This document shows positions 1 through 8,363 of a stretch of DNA of 64,000 bases, in pieces. The first letter of the stretch is position 1. The number at the start of each line of letters is the position of its first letter. Made by a program: the position numbers and the translations under genes. The notes below the pieces were generated by a model that was not told where the DNA came from, made no database searches, and saw only the letters and a program-made list of their open reading frames with translations. The stretch lies in assembly GCA_030066195.1 (NCBI GenBank), contig JASJCB010000054.1:1-64000 (forward strand), read 5' to 3'. The DNA comes from Acidobacteriota bacterium (GTDB taxonomy: Bacteria; Acidobacteriota; Holophagae; Acanthopleuribacterales; Acanthopleuribacteraceae).

Positions 1-455
1 CCACATACTGCGCGAAGTTTTGAACCACACGCCCCCCATGGGTAGAGACCGGAACAAGTGCGCACTCGGTGGGTCAGTTTTTCCCAGCACAAGTGGGTCA
101 GTTTTCTCAAGCGTTAAGGGTTGACTGATTGAACCTCTTGATTATGTCAGGAAAGGACCGTTTGCTGGATGATGGTGCGGAGTTGGTACTGTCTCACCGT
201 ATCGCTAATGGGACGACCGTTTACCGAATTTAGGGCAAGATGCCACTCAAATTGACCAACTTGTCCCATTGATGCCCATTTGTTGCCTGACCAAATGACT
301 ACGAAAAGCAGGTAGAACCTTTACACTCAGCTGTTGCTTCCTTTCATCTTGGGTTAAAATCTCTAGAGATAAGGGACGAAGCCCCAAGTATGAACAAACA
401 CTGCCGTGCTTTAGCTTTATTTTCCAGAAAAAATTACAAAAGGGAGTTATTTCTA
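1..455. other. Non-coding left edge
   Basis: Apart from the TGGGTCAG repeats, I see no convincing gene before the reading frame that starts near 456. The DNA becomes AT-richer toward the right, which marks the beginning of an island unlike the GC-rich remainder of the window. Confidence 0.4.
70..105. repeat. Two direct copies of TGGGTCAGTTTT, possible IS end
   Basis: TGGGTCAGTTTT occurs at 70-81 and again at 94-105, a 24-bp spacing. Short repeated GTGGGTCAG-type motifs are seen at the ends of IS21-family elements, so this may be the remnant of an insertion-sequence end near the left edge. No transposase is visible, so the call is weak. Confidence 0.25.
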
Positions 456-1064
456 ATGAGTAATATAGAACGATATTTAGGTTTCATGGAGGAGGTTAAG
501 TGTCGAATTCATGTGGTTCAATCGTTTTACCAAAAAGAATGGTCAGCTATATATAGAATAACAACCATTGAGTCACTGTGTTTGCAGATAAGGAAAATTC
601 TTGAGTCAATTGCCTTAGGTTCTCTTGTTCTTAATAAAGAGCAATTTGAGAAACATGGTGTTAAGTTTCATAAGTTTTATCATGCAAGTCGAATATTGAG
701 AGATATTGAAGGATTGAATCCAGAGTTCTATCCTGTTCCTATAATAGAGGAGCCTTCAAAAGAATTCAAAAGTAGCCTTTAAAAAAAGACAACTGGCTTT
801 TTGAAGAGAGATAAGTTTCCTAAGGTTTACGAAAAATGCAGTAAGCTGCTACACACTAAGAACCCGTTCGGTTCTGGTGTAGACCTTGAGTACTATGAAA
901 AACAGCTACCCATATGGGTAAACGAGATCATGGGTTTACTCAATAGTCATATAATTCATTTATTAGACCTTGACGGCTTTTATCTAATACATATGAGATG
1001 TGAGAGCGATAATAGAGTCAAAGGATACACATTTACACCAACTGGTGACTTGGCTGAACCATAG
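456..1064 (+). pseudogene. Hypothetical protein gene broken by one in-frame stop
   Basis: The chosen start is the ATG at 456, 9 nt after AGGGAG (441-446). The frame runs to a TAA at 780-782, then continues in the same frame as KKTTGFLKRDKFPKVYEKC to a stop at 1064. Both halves read as one globular protein of about 200 residues: the first half has a helical IESLCLQIRKILESIALGSL segment and the second the KLLHTKNPFG motif. I recall such a pair of motifs from an uncharacterised protein family, but cannot name it. A nonsense mutation next to a run of seven A is the simplest explanation; readthrough is less likely. The gene is AT-rich compared with most of the window, suggesting transfer. Confidence 0.55.
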
Positions 1065-1072
1065 CCACATAA

Positions 1073-1228
1073 GAGTCTCAACAACTGGGTGTTAACGCTA
1101 AGCGATGGCTCCAAGAAGCCAGGCGACTCAGAAAAGGGTCCCGCTATTTCGTGATGCATAGGAAGGTGATCTAGCTCAAGGCGGATGTTGAGGAATATAT
1201 CGAGAAACATTTAAAAGATAGAACTTGA
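1073..1228 (+). pseudogene. Decayed excisionase/helix-turn-helix gene fragment
   Basis: In the frame of 1073 the DNA reads ESQQLGVNAKRWLQEARRL, then KGSRYFVMHRKVI, a TAG stop, then LKADVEEYIEKHLKDRT and a TGA at 1226-1228. The order (helix-turn-helix QQLGVNAKRWL, a beta hairpin KGSRYFVMHRKVI, and a D-V-E-E-Y helix) matches small MerR-like or excisionase-type DNA-binding proteins. There is a TAA immediately upstream and the internal TAG, so it cannot make an intact protein. It lies 8 bp after the other broken gene, which suggests a decayed mobile island. Confidence 0.5.
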
Positions 1229-1256
1229 GAGCCTCTCGCAATGTGTTCGTGAGCTT

Positions 1257-2060
1257 TCAACCTTCTTTTAAAGGCCCTTTTCTAAGAATTTCCATTGCTG
1301 CTATAATGCTAGTTCCTATCAAAACCTTTTCGCCCTTGTGCCATTCAATACCAACCCCAGCAAGTCGAATGGGTTGTTTATCTGTGCCGACACTACTTGG
1401 TTCAAAAATCCAAACCGGGCCCCCACTCATCCCATATTGATCTGGTGCGTTTGTTCGTTCACCTTTCAAGTTCTTCAGTTTCTTTGAATCGAAATTTATA
1501 AATATATTGTAGACCTTGCTGTAGCCCTTCTTCTCATGCTTGTTGTATTTCTCGTCACTCACAATGTCACCCATAGAGAAATAGGGACAGACCTTTCGTA
1601 CATTAGAGTTACGCTTTGGTCGGTTTTTGCTGCTGGGGTAACCCGAAAAAATGTACAAGGTGTTTTCCTTTGGCTTGTGGGCATATATCATGCTTGGAGT
1701 GCAAATCTTATAGCAGCTTATTTGTTCTCTACTCCAGGGTACTTCGATAACTCCAACATCTACAGGATCATCTTTGCGGATTGGCTCTGTGTCACCCTCT
1801 TTTCTTGGTGTACAAAACTTATCTCCTTCTAGATACATTGGTTTTCCTTCAGGATCAAACACATGGATTGTCTCAAACTCTGTCTCATCTAGAACGTGGG
1901 CTGCTGTAATTAAAAAAATTCGACCCTCTACTTCTAGAAAGATTCCTGTGCCGCAAAGGTGATAACTATATGGCTCTCTTTCACCCTTAGTTGTATAAAG
2001 AGGGATTGAGTATTCAGCCATTGTCTTAAGTTGAGCGGAGATAGCATCTTCGATTTTCAA
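1257..2060 (-). CDS. Trypsin-like serine protease
   Basis: 267-residue protein of the chymotrypsin/trypsin fold. The catalytic triad is visible: His55 in ITAAHVL, Asp101 in PVDVGVIEV and Ser212 in GMSGGPVW, with an early GTGIFLEV strand. There is no signal peptide or membrane segment, so it is probably cytoplasmic. The start is TTG (2058-2060 on the minus strand) preceded by a GGGGGTGAT ribosome site about 4 nt upstream. It lies in the AT-rich island beside two broken genes. Stand-alone trypsin-like proteases of this type often belong to bacterial conflict systems, where they are thought to act as effectors. Here no partner gene survives next to it, so its role is open. Confidence 0.8.
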   Translation of the reverse strand: MKIEDAISAQLKTMAEYSIPLYTTKGEREPYSYHLCGTGIFLEVEGRIFLITAAHVLDETEFETIHVFDPEGKPMYLEGDKFCTPRKEGDTEPIRKDDPVDVGVIEVPWSREQISCYKICTPSMIYAHKPKENTLYIFSGYPSSKNRPKRNSNVRKVCPYFSMGDIVSDEKYNKHEKKGYSKVYNIFINFDSKKLKNLKGERTNAPDQYGMSGGPVWIFEPSSVGTDKQPIRLAGVGIEWHKGEKVLIGTSIIAAMEILRKGPLKEG

Positions 2061-2294
2061 TTGATCACCCCCAATGAGTCGCTTTATTTTGAGATTCTAT
2101 CAGAAGTATACAACCCTTATCGCCATTTATCACCCCAAACGACGACGATACGACGATGAGAGAGCAAGTTTTTCATCGTCACTTCTTGAAATCCTTGCTC
2201 ACCAACGATTTCAAGGTTCATCACTGCGGTCTCGGCGGTCTCTGCGATCTCGCAAAATGAAAACATTGTCTGATTTCAGCAAACGTTCCTTTAG

Positions 2295-2403
2295 TTGATA
2301 CCGGGAGCCTATCAGGGGAGGGCGATTTTTCCTGTTTGGTAACTCGTTGAGAATTCAATGTTCAGAATACCCCTCCCAAAATTTGATTTCCGTCCGGTAT
2401 CAA
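2295..2403. repeat. 109-bp element bounded by 10-bp inverted repeats
   Basis: TTGATACCGG at 2295-2304 is matched by CCGGTATCAA at 2394-2403. Inside, a GGGGAGGG block near 2315 faces a CCCCTCCC block near 2370. The arrangement resembles a small non-autonomous element or a degenerate hairpin repeat. No coding content. Confidence 0.35.
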
Positions 2404-2540
2404 GGCTCTTCAGTCTTCCATTCCTCCACAGAGTTGGTGATGCGCCGCGGCGCACTAAATGGCCGGGAAACAAGAGCTAGATCCAGGAGCGTCGACTATC
2501 AGCTATTGAGCTGGGGTTCGTAGCGGAGGAAATTTTGCCA

Positions 2541-2576
2541 CAGATCGCTCAGATCTGCGCAGATCTGAGCGATCTG
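2541..2576. repeat. 36-bp perfect palindrome
   Basis: The sequence from 2541 to 2576 equals its own reverse complement with no loop. It is built from CAGATC, GCTCAGATCTG and GCGC. The flanks (GCCA before; CGGCTAATCCC after) look like the widespread bacterial repeat type based on CAGATCNNCGCAGAT, so this may be a dispersed repeat rather than an operator. Confidence 0.7.
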
Positions 2577-3130
2577 CGGCTAATCCCTTTTATTTCAGTG
2601 GCTTCTTGGGATTTATCTTGTCAGGTAATCCATTTTGTTTCTTGGAAGTTCCCTTCTCCTCTTGATCCCTCCGATCATACGCGATCACCGTTGGTGCCGG
2701 CCGGTTGGCTTCACCGTAAGGCCGGCCGGAACCGGCGCAGCCCGCGTGATTTCTCTCCAGATCAAGGGGAAGGCTCGGGTCCCTCCGACCAGCGGTTTCT
2801 GATGATTACCTTGCGTGGCCGACGAAATCGCTTCCAAGTTCTCAATGTCGTGGAAGGTACCGGCACCAATTATCTGGGCCTGTTTGTTTCGCTCGGCACC
2901 AAAGGCCGTAAGCCCAAAGACCGCTTTATGTGGTTTCCACGGCCGGGCCTCGCGATTTGGTGAATAAGGCTGCCTTGCTTCTGAAACTCTCCTTGGACCG
3001 GGGGTTCCAGCCTGGTGAGGACCGCGACGAACCGGCTTTGTTCAGCATGGAAACCACGCCGGTCTATTGTTCTTGAGAAATATCGCATCATTAGGTTGTA
3101 CTATCCAGATACAGGTTAAATACCACCACT

Positions 3131-3355
3131 TTTTTGTCCAAAATAGCCCTTGGATCGACGCCGAGCGGTCTTTTGCCCGAGAACGGGACCGGTTGGCACG
3201 TGTCGGGGTGGTTCCGTTCTCGGGAACGGGGCCGTCTTCGGGGTCGAAGACCGGTTCCGTTCCCGGGATTGGTGCTACCTGAACAACCCGGAGTCGGTTC
3301 CAATCCCGAAAAAGTGCCCAACGAAGCATCAACCCGGGTTGTTTTTCGCGGAAAC
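3131..3355. repeat. Degenerate 43-bp tandem repeats with palindromic core
   Basis: A core resembling TTCYCGGGAA recurs at 3174 (TGCCCGAGAA), 3217 (TTCTCGGGAA), 3260 (TTCCCGGGAT) and 3303 (ATCCCGAAAA), exactly 43 bp apart. Weaker copies sit near 3131 and 3346. The sequence between cores is diverged but keeps a GGTTCC-like block just before each core. The same core recurs in the array at 58500. Confidence 0.6.
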
Positions 3356-3708
3356 GCGTCTGGAGTTCCCGGCCAGGGAGGCTCTGAACTGGGCACAAAG
3401 TTGTGAAATTGACGGCTCACGGCGCCGATTTCGGGAATAGATACGGCTTCGTGAGTTCGCAGCGCCCGATTTTTGGGCTCTAAACTCCTTTTTCATATAC
3501 GAAAAGTCCAATTCCCAGCCGTCGTGTTGTATTTTTCATTTTGACAATACCACTGCCCGAGAACGTTGCCCCGTTTCGTTTTCAACCCGGTTATGTCGTC
3601 GGTCTTACGGTGACGGTTCGGCCCGCCCAGGAAAACGGGGGAAGACTTCTCCGCACCTTGAACCGGTTGCTGTCAGCGAACCGATTCCAGAAGCAACCAA
3701 ATTTAGTT

Positions 3709-3737
3709 TTGACCACGACCCGCGGTGCTGGTATAGT
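3709..3737 (+). promoter_or_regulatory. Sigma-70-like promoter
   Basis: TTGACC (3709-3714) and TATAGT (3732-3737) are separated by 17 bp. The site would give a transcript of the secreted repeat protein beginning about 90 nt before its ATG at 3834. Each box has one mismatch to the consensus. Confidence 0.6.
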
Positions 3738-3833
3738 CCGAAACAACCGGACCAGACAATTGAAGGGGATCGTTGCGCCCAGGCGCAGATCAGGTTCCTA
3801 TCTCCCCGAATTCCATTTTTGCGAGGGACAGAA

Positions 3834-5543
3834 ATGACCTATGTGAAATGCCTGCCGGTTCTTCTTTTCGCTTGTCTACCCATCCTCGGCGACGACGCCT
3901 TGACCATCGGCAACGTGGAGCCCGGCTCCATTGCCGCCATGGGCTTCCAGCTTGACCAACCGACCCGAATCACCATCGAGGGCAAGGGCGCCTCGTTTTC
4001 CGGTTACACCGTGCGCAACTGCAAGGGTGACCGAAATGCGGCGCCCCTGCTTTTCTACGCCTGGATTTTGGACAGCGACACCCGCAAGGTGGTGTGGCAT
4101 ACCTTCTATAAGCGTACCCGCGAATCCGTGCAAAATCGCGGGCCGTTCAATATCGACGAGGCCGTCAACCTGGAAGCCGGGCATTACGAGGCCTACTACG
4201 CCGCTGCCCCGGATGCCGGCGCCGCTAAATGCCGCCGAAACTGCAAGCGCGTGTCCTACCGCAAACGCCACAAGGCAGACCTTGCCGTCACCATCTCCGG
4301 TCACCGCCTGAAGGTGGACAACGGCCGCGCCGAGGTGGATCGGCTGACCCAATCGGCCGTCGTCGCCATGATCCGCCAGGGCAATGACCAGGCCCATTGG
4401 CAGGGCTTCTGCCTCAGGGAAGCCGCCACCCTGGACCTGTATGCCTTGGGCGAAGCGGAGCGAGACGGTCAGCACGACTATGCCTGGATTCAAGACATGG
4501 AGAACAACCGCCGGGTCTGGTCGCTGGGCATGGACGCCGATGAAGACGCGGGCGGCGCCGATAAAAACCGCCGCGTGCGCCGCACCATCCACCTGCCCAA
4601 GGGACGCTACAAGGTCTTCTACGTATCGGACCGCGCCCACTCCTGGCGAGGTTGGAACGACCTGCCGCCGGACGATCCCCAGTTCTGGGGCGTCACTCTG
4701 TGGCCCGCCGACAAACAACAGGCGCGTCGCGTCACTACCCGTCCCTATCGTCTGGCCGAACCCGTCCTGGCCATGAACAGGGCCGGCAACGACAGCACCC
4801 TGACCCAGGCCTTTCGCTTGACCCGCGACACCGACCTGCGCGTGCGCTGTATGGGCGAGGGCACGGCGAGGAAGGGCATGGTCGATCGCGGCATGATCCT
4901 GGATGCCGAAACCCGCGCCGAGGTCTGGTCCATGAATTACCGCGAAACCCACCACGCCGGCGGCGACATGCGCAATCGCCTGGCCGATGAAATCGTACGC
5001 CTGCCCAAGGGCGATTACCTGGCCGTGTACCATACCGACAAGGCCCATGCCCACGGCGATTGGAAAGGCGGCAAACCCTTCGATCCCGAGGCCTGGGGCC
5101 TGACCCTGTGGACGGAAAAACCCGCTCAAAGGGCGCGCTTCCAACTCCTGGACGAACTGCCCCCTTCACCCAAGGTGCTGGTGGAGATCCTGGAAATTGC
5201 CGACAACGACCTACGCCGGCGCAACTTCAAGCTGGATCGCACCGCCCACCTGCGCGTTCGCGCCCTGGGCGAGGGCGTGGGCGGACAAATGGTGGACTAC
5301 GGTTGGATCACGTCACTGGACGACGGCCGTGTCTATTGGCGCATGGACTGGAAGAAGACACGGCACGCGGGCGGCGCCGACAAGAACCGCCTGGTCGACG
5401 ATGTCATCATCCTGCCGCCCGGCAAGTATCGCCTGCATTACAAAACCGACGACTCGCATTCAACCTCGCGGTGGAACGACAATCCGCCGGACAACAGCGA
5501 GAACTACGGCATCTCCCTGATGTTCGAAACCGACGCACCGTAA
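3834..5543 (+). CDS. Secreted protein with about four related beta-rich repeats
   Basis: About 569 residues from the ATG at 3834, which follows GAGGGA by about 7 nt. The N-terminus (MTYVKCLPVLLFACLPILG) is a signal peptide; LFAC could be an atypical lipobox. The rest consists of about four units of 120-135 residues. Units 2-4 share a pattern: a DxxLRVRxxGEG-like strand, a Y/R-G-W/M-I-x-D line, a K/ETRHAGGADKNR block, LPKGxYxxxYxTDxxHS and a closing W-x-LPPDDPQFWGVTLW motif. The first unit is diverged. Such repeats look like tandem jelly-roll or Ig-like modules of an extracellular binding protein. I do not recognise the family and assign no function. The gene stands alone, ending at a terminator shared with galE. 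Confidence 0.75.
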   Translation: MTYVKCLPVLLFACLPILGDDALTIGNVEPGSIAAMGFQLDQPTRITIEGKGASFSGYTVRNCKGDRNAAPLLFYAWILDSDTRKVVWHTFYKRTRESVQNRGPFNIDEAVNLEAGHYEAYYAAAPDAGAAKCRRNCKRVSYRKRHKADLAVTISGHRLKVDNGRAEVDRLTQSAVVAMIRQGNDQAHWQGFCLREAATLDLYALGEAERDGQHDYAWIQDMENNRRVWSLGMDADEDAGGADKNRRVRRTIHLPKGRYKVFYVSDRAHSWRGWNDLPPDDPQFWGVTLWPADKQQARRVTTRPYRLAEPVLAMNRAGNDSTLTQAFRLTRDTDLRVRCMGEGTARKGMVDRGMILDAETRAEVWSMNYRETHHAGGDMRNRLADEIVRLPKGDYLAVYHTDKAHAHGDWKGGKPFDPEAWGLTLWTEKPAQRARFQLLDELPPSPKVLVEILEIADNDLRRRNFKLDRTAHLRVRALGEGVGGQMVDYGWITSLDDGRVYWRMDWKKTRHAGGADKNRLVDDVIILPPGKYRLHYKTDDSHSTSRWNDNPPDNSENYGISLMFETDAP

Positions 5544-5552
5544 ATCCGGAGT

Positions 5553-5576
5553 AACGGGGGCAAAATCGCCCCCGTT
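5553..5576. terminator. Bidirectional terminator hairpin
   Basis: AACGGGGGC (5553-5561) pairs perfectly with GCCCCCGTT (5568-5576) around a 6-nt loop. It sits between the convergent secreted-protein gene and galE. The T-rich tail is short, so efficiency is uncertain. Confidence 0.7.
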
Positions 5577-5584
5577 GCTTTCGG

Positions 5585-6556
5585 TTATTGGTTGATATAG
5601 GCGTTCCACGTCGTAGCGATCATGCTTTTGAGGTCGGATTGCACCGGCTTCCAGTTCAGCACCTTTTGCGCGTGTTGCGAGGTGGCGTACAGGCAGGCGG
5701 GATCGCCCTCGCGACGGTCTACCAACTTGTAGGGAATCTCCCTGCCGGTCACTTCCCGCGCGCATTGAACTACCTCCAGCACCGAGTGCCCGCTTTCGCT
5801 GCCCAGGTTCACGGCCAGGCTGTCGCCGCCGCCGGCCAGGTAATCCAGCGCCTTGGTGTGGGCGGAAGCCAGGTCGCTGACGTGGATATAATCGCGGATC
5901 CCGGTGCCGTCGCGGGTTTCGAAGTCGGAGCCGAAGACCATCAGTTCCTTACGCGTGCCCATGGCCACCTCCATCACCACCGGCACCAGGTTTTTGGGAT
6001 TGACCTCCAGGCCCTTCACACGCAGGTCGGGGTCGTAACCGGCCGCGTTGAAATAGCGCAGCGATACGAACTTCATGCCGCGCAGTTTGTCGAACCATGC
6101 CAACTGACGCTCGAATTGCAGCTTGGTGAAGCCGTAGAAATTGGCGGGGTCCACGGGATGGTTTTCATCGACGGGCAGGTACCGGGGATCGCCGAATACA
6201 GCGGCCGTGGACGAGAACACGAACTTGCGGATACCGTGGCGCGTCACCGCGTTCAGCAGGTTGATGGAGCCGCAAATATTGTGGTGGGCGTAGGTCTCGG
6301 GATCGGTCATCGAATCGCCGGCGGCTTTCAACGCGGCCAGGTGAATGACAGCGTCGTATTCACCCGCGTTCAGCACCCCCTCCAGGTCTTCCTCGATCAA
6401 CATATCGCCCTTGACGAAGTGGGCCTCTTCAAACAGGTTGATTTCATGGCCGGTGCTCAGGTTATCGAAGACGGTGACCTCGTGACCGTTGTCCAACAGG
6501 TCCATGACCACGTGGCTGCCGATATAGCCGGCGCCTCCAACCACTAATACGCGCAT
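5585..6556 (-). CDS. galE: UDP-glucose 4-epimerase
   Basis: 323-residue extended SDR enzyme interconverting UDP-glucose and UDP-galactose (or the N-acetyl sugars) with tightly bound NAD. The nucleotide-binding GGAGYIG is at residues 7-13; the catalytic Ser/Thr is in FSSTAAVFG (114-122), and Tyr141 with Lys145 form YGFTK. Length is slightly short of the usual 330-340 but all motifs are present. It is the last gene of a three-gene minus-strand unit after UDP-glucose dehydrogenase and an S4 protein, 12 bp after the latter. Together with the dehydrogenase it would supply UDP-galactose and UDP-glucuronate for surface polysaccharide. Confidence 0.92.
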   Translation of the reverse strand: MRVLVVGGAGYIGSHVVMDLLDNGHEVTVFDNLSTGHEINLFEEAHFVKGDMLIEEDLEGVLNAGEYDAVIHLAALKAAGDSMTDPETYAHHNICGSINLLNAVTRHGIRKFVFSSTAAVFGDPRYLPVDENHPVDPANFYGFTKLQFERQLAWFDKLRGMKFVSLRYFNAAGYDPDLRVKGLEVNPKNLVPVVMEVAMGTRKELMVFGSDFETRDGTGIRDYIHVSDLASAHTKALDYLAGGGDSLAVNLGSESGHSVLEVVQCAREVTGREIPYKLVDRREGDPACLYATSQHAQKVLNWKPVQSDLKSMIATTWNAYINQ

Positions 6557-6568
6557 GGCTGTCTCCTC

Positions 6569-6982
6569 TTAAAGTTCATCTTCCTTACCGCGGAAGCGTT
6601 CCATTTGACGGCGGTCCCGCTTGGAAGGTCGACCTTTCGACTTGGGCGCGGCGCGATCCACCTCCCGGTACAGTTGAATCATCTCGCGCATTTCGGGATT
6701 CAAATCGGCATCCTCGGTGACCTCGTAACAGGGCGCGGCTTCCTTGGCGCCGACACGCTTTTCCAGGAGGCCGAGGACCTTGTACTCGAACGTCCGGCCC
6801 TCTCTTTTGCACTGGATCACGTCATTCAGGCGCACTGCTTTGTGAGATTTTACGGGAACGCCGTTCAGCTTGATCGTACCGCCGTCAATGGCCTTGGCGG
6901 CCAGGGTGCGTGTCTTGAAGATGCGAACGGCAAAAAGCCAGCGATCCAGGCGAACCGCTTCCAGGTTCTCGTTTCCGGGCAA
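6569..6982 (-). CDS. hslR: S4-domain RNA-binding protein, Hsp15-like
   Basis: 137 residues. The N-terminal S4 domain (about 9-70) has LDRWLFAVRIFKTRTLAAKA and GTIKLNGVPVKSHKAVRLND. The basic tail GRPSKRDRRQMERFRG is typical of the Hsp15 (HslR) branch, which binds stalled 50S subunits still carrying peptidyl-tRNA. The start is TTG at 6982, just after the dehydrogenase stop and preceded by AGGAGG about 5 nt away; no better start is available. Its place between two nucleotide-sugar genes is probably only operon packing. An alternative name within the S4 superfamily is possible. Confidence 0.75.
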   Translation of the reverse strand: MPGNENLEAVRLDRWLFAVRIFKTRTLAAKAIDGGTIKLNGVPVKSHKAVRLNDVIQCKREGRTFEYKVLGLLEKRVGAKEAAPCYEVTEDADLNPEMREMIQLYREVDRAAPKSKGRPSKRDRRQMERFRGKEDEL

Positions 6983-6992
6983 GCGCGCCTCC

Positions 6993-8363
6993 TCAGGACG
7001 TTTCGAAGCGGGTCAACGCCTTCTTGCCGATGGGAAAGACGTGGAAACCGATCTCGAACAATTCCTCGTGTTTCAAAATGTTGCGACCGTCGAAGACAAA
7101 GGCCGGTTTATTCATGGCGGCGTAGATCGCCTCGAAGTCCAGATCGCGGTATTGGGCCCATTCGGTGCACACCACCAGGGCGTGGGCGCCTTGGGCGGCC
7201 TCGTAGGGGTCCTCGATATACCTCACGGGCGCGTCGGCCATGTCGATACGGGCGTTTTCCAGGGCCTTGGGATCGGACAGCACCAGGTCGGCCCTTTCAT
7301 CGAGCAGGTAGCGGGCCACGGTCAAGCCCGGCGATTCGCGGGTATCGCCGGTATCGGCCTTGAAGGCGCAACCCATGATGACGATGCGTTTGCCGGCCAG
7401 GGTGTTGAACATCTGGTTGATGACGCGTTTGGCGAAGCGCTCCATCTGGTGTTCGTTCATCTTGACCACCTGGTGCCAGTATTCGGCCTGTTCCGTCAAG
7501 CCGTAGGATTCGCACAGGTAAACCAGGGAGAGCAGGTCCTTTTTGAAGCAGCTGCCGCCGAAGCCCACCGACGGTTTGAGGAACATGCTGCCGATACGGT
7601 CGTCCATGCCGATGGCCAGGGCTACTTCGTTCACATCGGCCTCGGTCTTCTCGCACAGGGCGGAGATGGCGTTGATGCTGGAAACGCGCTGAGCCAGGAA
7701 CGCGTTGGCGGTCAACTTGGAAAGCTCGGCACTCCAGATGTTCGAGCAGATGATGCGCTCGCGGGGCACCCAATTGGCGAAGACATCGACCACGGCATCC
7801 ATGGCCTTGCGACCGGTTTCGGTATCGTGACGGCCGCCGATGAGCACGCGGTCGGGGTCGTTGAGATCCCGGACGGCGGTGCCCTCGGCCATGAATTCCG
7901 GCGAAGACAGAACCTCGAAATTGACGCCGTTTGACTCGGAGTGCAGGATCCGCTCCATGGCAGCGGCGGTGCGCACGGGCACGGTGGACTTTTCGATGAC
8001 TATTTTGGGCCGGTCGCTGTTTTCCTTGATCTTGCGGGCGGTCAGTTCCCAGTACTGGAGGTCGGAGGCGTAGCCGCTGCCGTAGCCGAAGCTCTTGGTG
8101 GGCGTGTTGACGGTCACGAAGATCATGTCCGCCCGGCGGATGCCTTCATCCACATCCGTGCTGAAAAACAAGTTGCGGCCGCGCACCCGCTGCACCAGTT
8201 CGTCCAGGCCGGGTTCATAGATGGGCAGGTTGTCCGAGTTCCAGCGCGCGATCTTCTCTTCGTTGATGTCGACAACGGTTACCCGATGCTCCGGACATTT
8301 ATCCGCAATCATTGCCATCGTGGGGCCGCCGACGTAACCCGCGCCGATACCCAAAATTTCCAT
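6993..8363 (-). CDS. ugd: UDP-glucose 6-dehydrogenase, animal-like type
   Basis: 456 residues from the ATG at 8363, which has AGGAGAC about 6 nt upstream. Oxidises UDP-glucose to UDP-glucuronate with two NAD. The NAD fold starts GIGAGYVGGPT; the catalytic Cys272 lies in GFGGSCFKKD and the conserved Lys in LTANAFLAQR. The N-terminal string CPEHRVTVVDINEEKIARWN and NLPIYEPGLDE...RGRNLFFSTD resembles the metazoan/plant UGDH subfamily more than the short bacterial Ugd/TuaD proteins. First gene of the unit with the S4 protein (10-bp gap) and galE. A longer reading to 8396 adds only an Arg-rich tail with no ribosome site. Confidence 0.92.
   Translation of the reverse strand: MEILGIGAGYVGGPTMAMIADKCPEHRVTVVDINEEKIARWNSDNLPIYEPGLDELVQRVRGRNLFFSTDVDEGIRRADMIFVTVNTPTKSFGYGSGYASDLQYWELTARKIKENSDRPKIVIEKSTVPVRTAAAMERILHSESNGVNFEVLSSPEFMAEGTAVRDLNDPDRVLIGGRHDTETGRKAMDAVVDVFANWVPRERIICSNIWSAELSKLTANAFLAQRVSSINAISALCEKTEADVNEVALAIGMDDRIGSMFLKPSVGFGGSCFKKDLLSLVYLCESYGLTEQAEYWHQVVKMNEHQMERFAKRVINQMFNTLAGKRIVIMGCAFKADTGDTRESPGLTVARYLLDERADLVLSDPKALENARIDMADAPVRYIEDPYEAAQGAHALVVCTEWAQYRDLDFEAIYAAMNKPAFVFDGRNILKHEELFEIGFHVFPIGKKALTRFETS

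Larger units (their letters stand above)
2061..3833. other. 1.8-kb non-coding, repeat-rich stretch
   Basis: No reading frame here has protein-like composition or a good start site. Contents: a 109-bp inverted-repeat element (2295-2403), a perfect palindrome (2541-2576), a degenerate 43-bp tandem repeat array (3131-3355) and a promoter-like site (3709-3737). Between about 2600 and 3090 I see nothing recognisable. Confidence 0.6.

Noticed and set aside
2535-2963. Open frame over the palindrome
   Set aside because: Its start lies in the perfect palindrome and the translation has no protein-like pattern.
3876-5144. Long minus-strand open frame opposite the secreted repeat protein
   Set aside because: It mirrors the codon bias of the plus-strand gene and has no ribosome site or motif.
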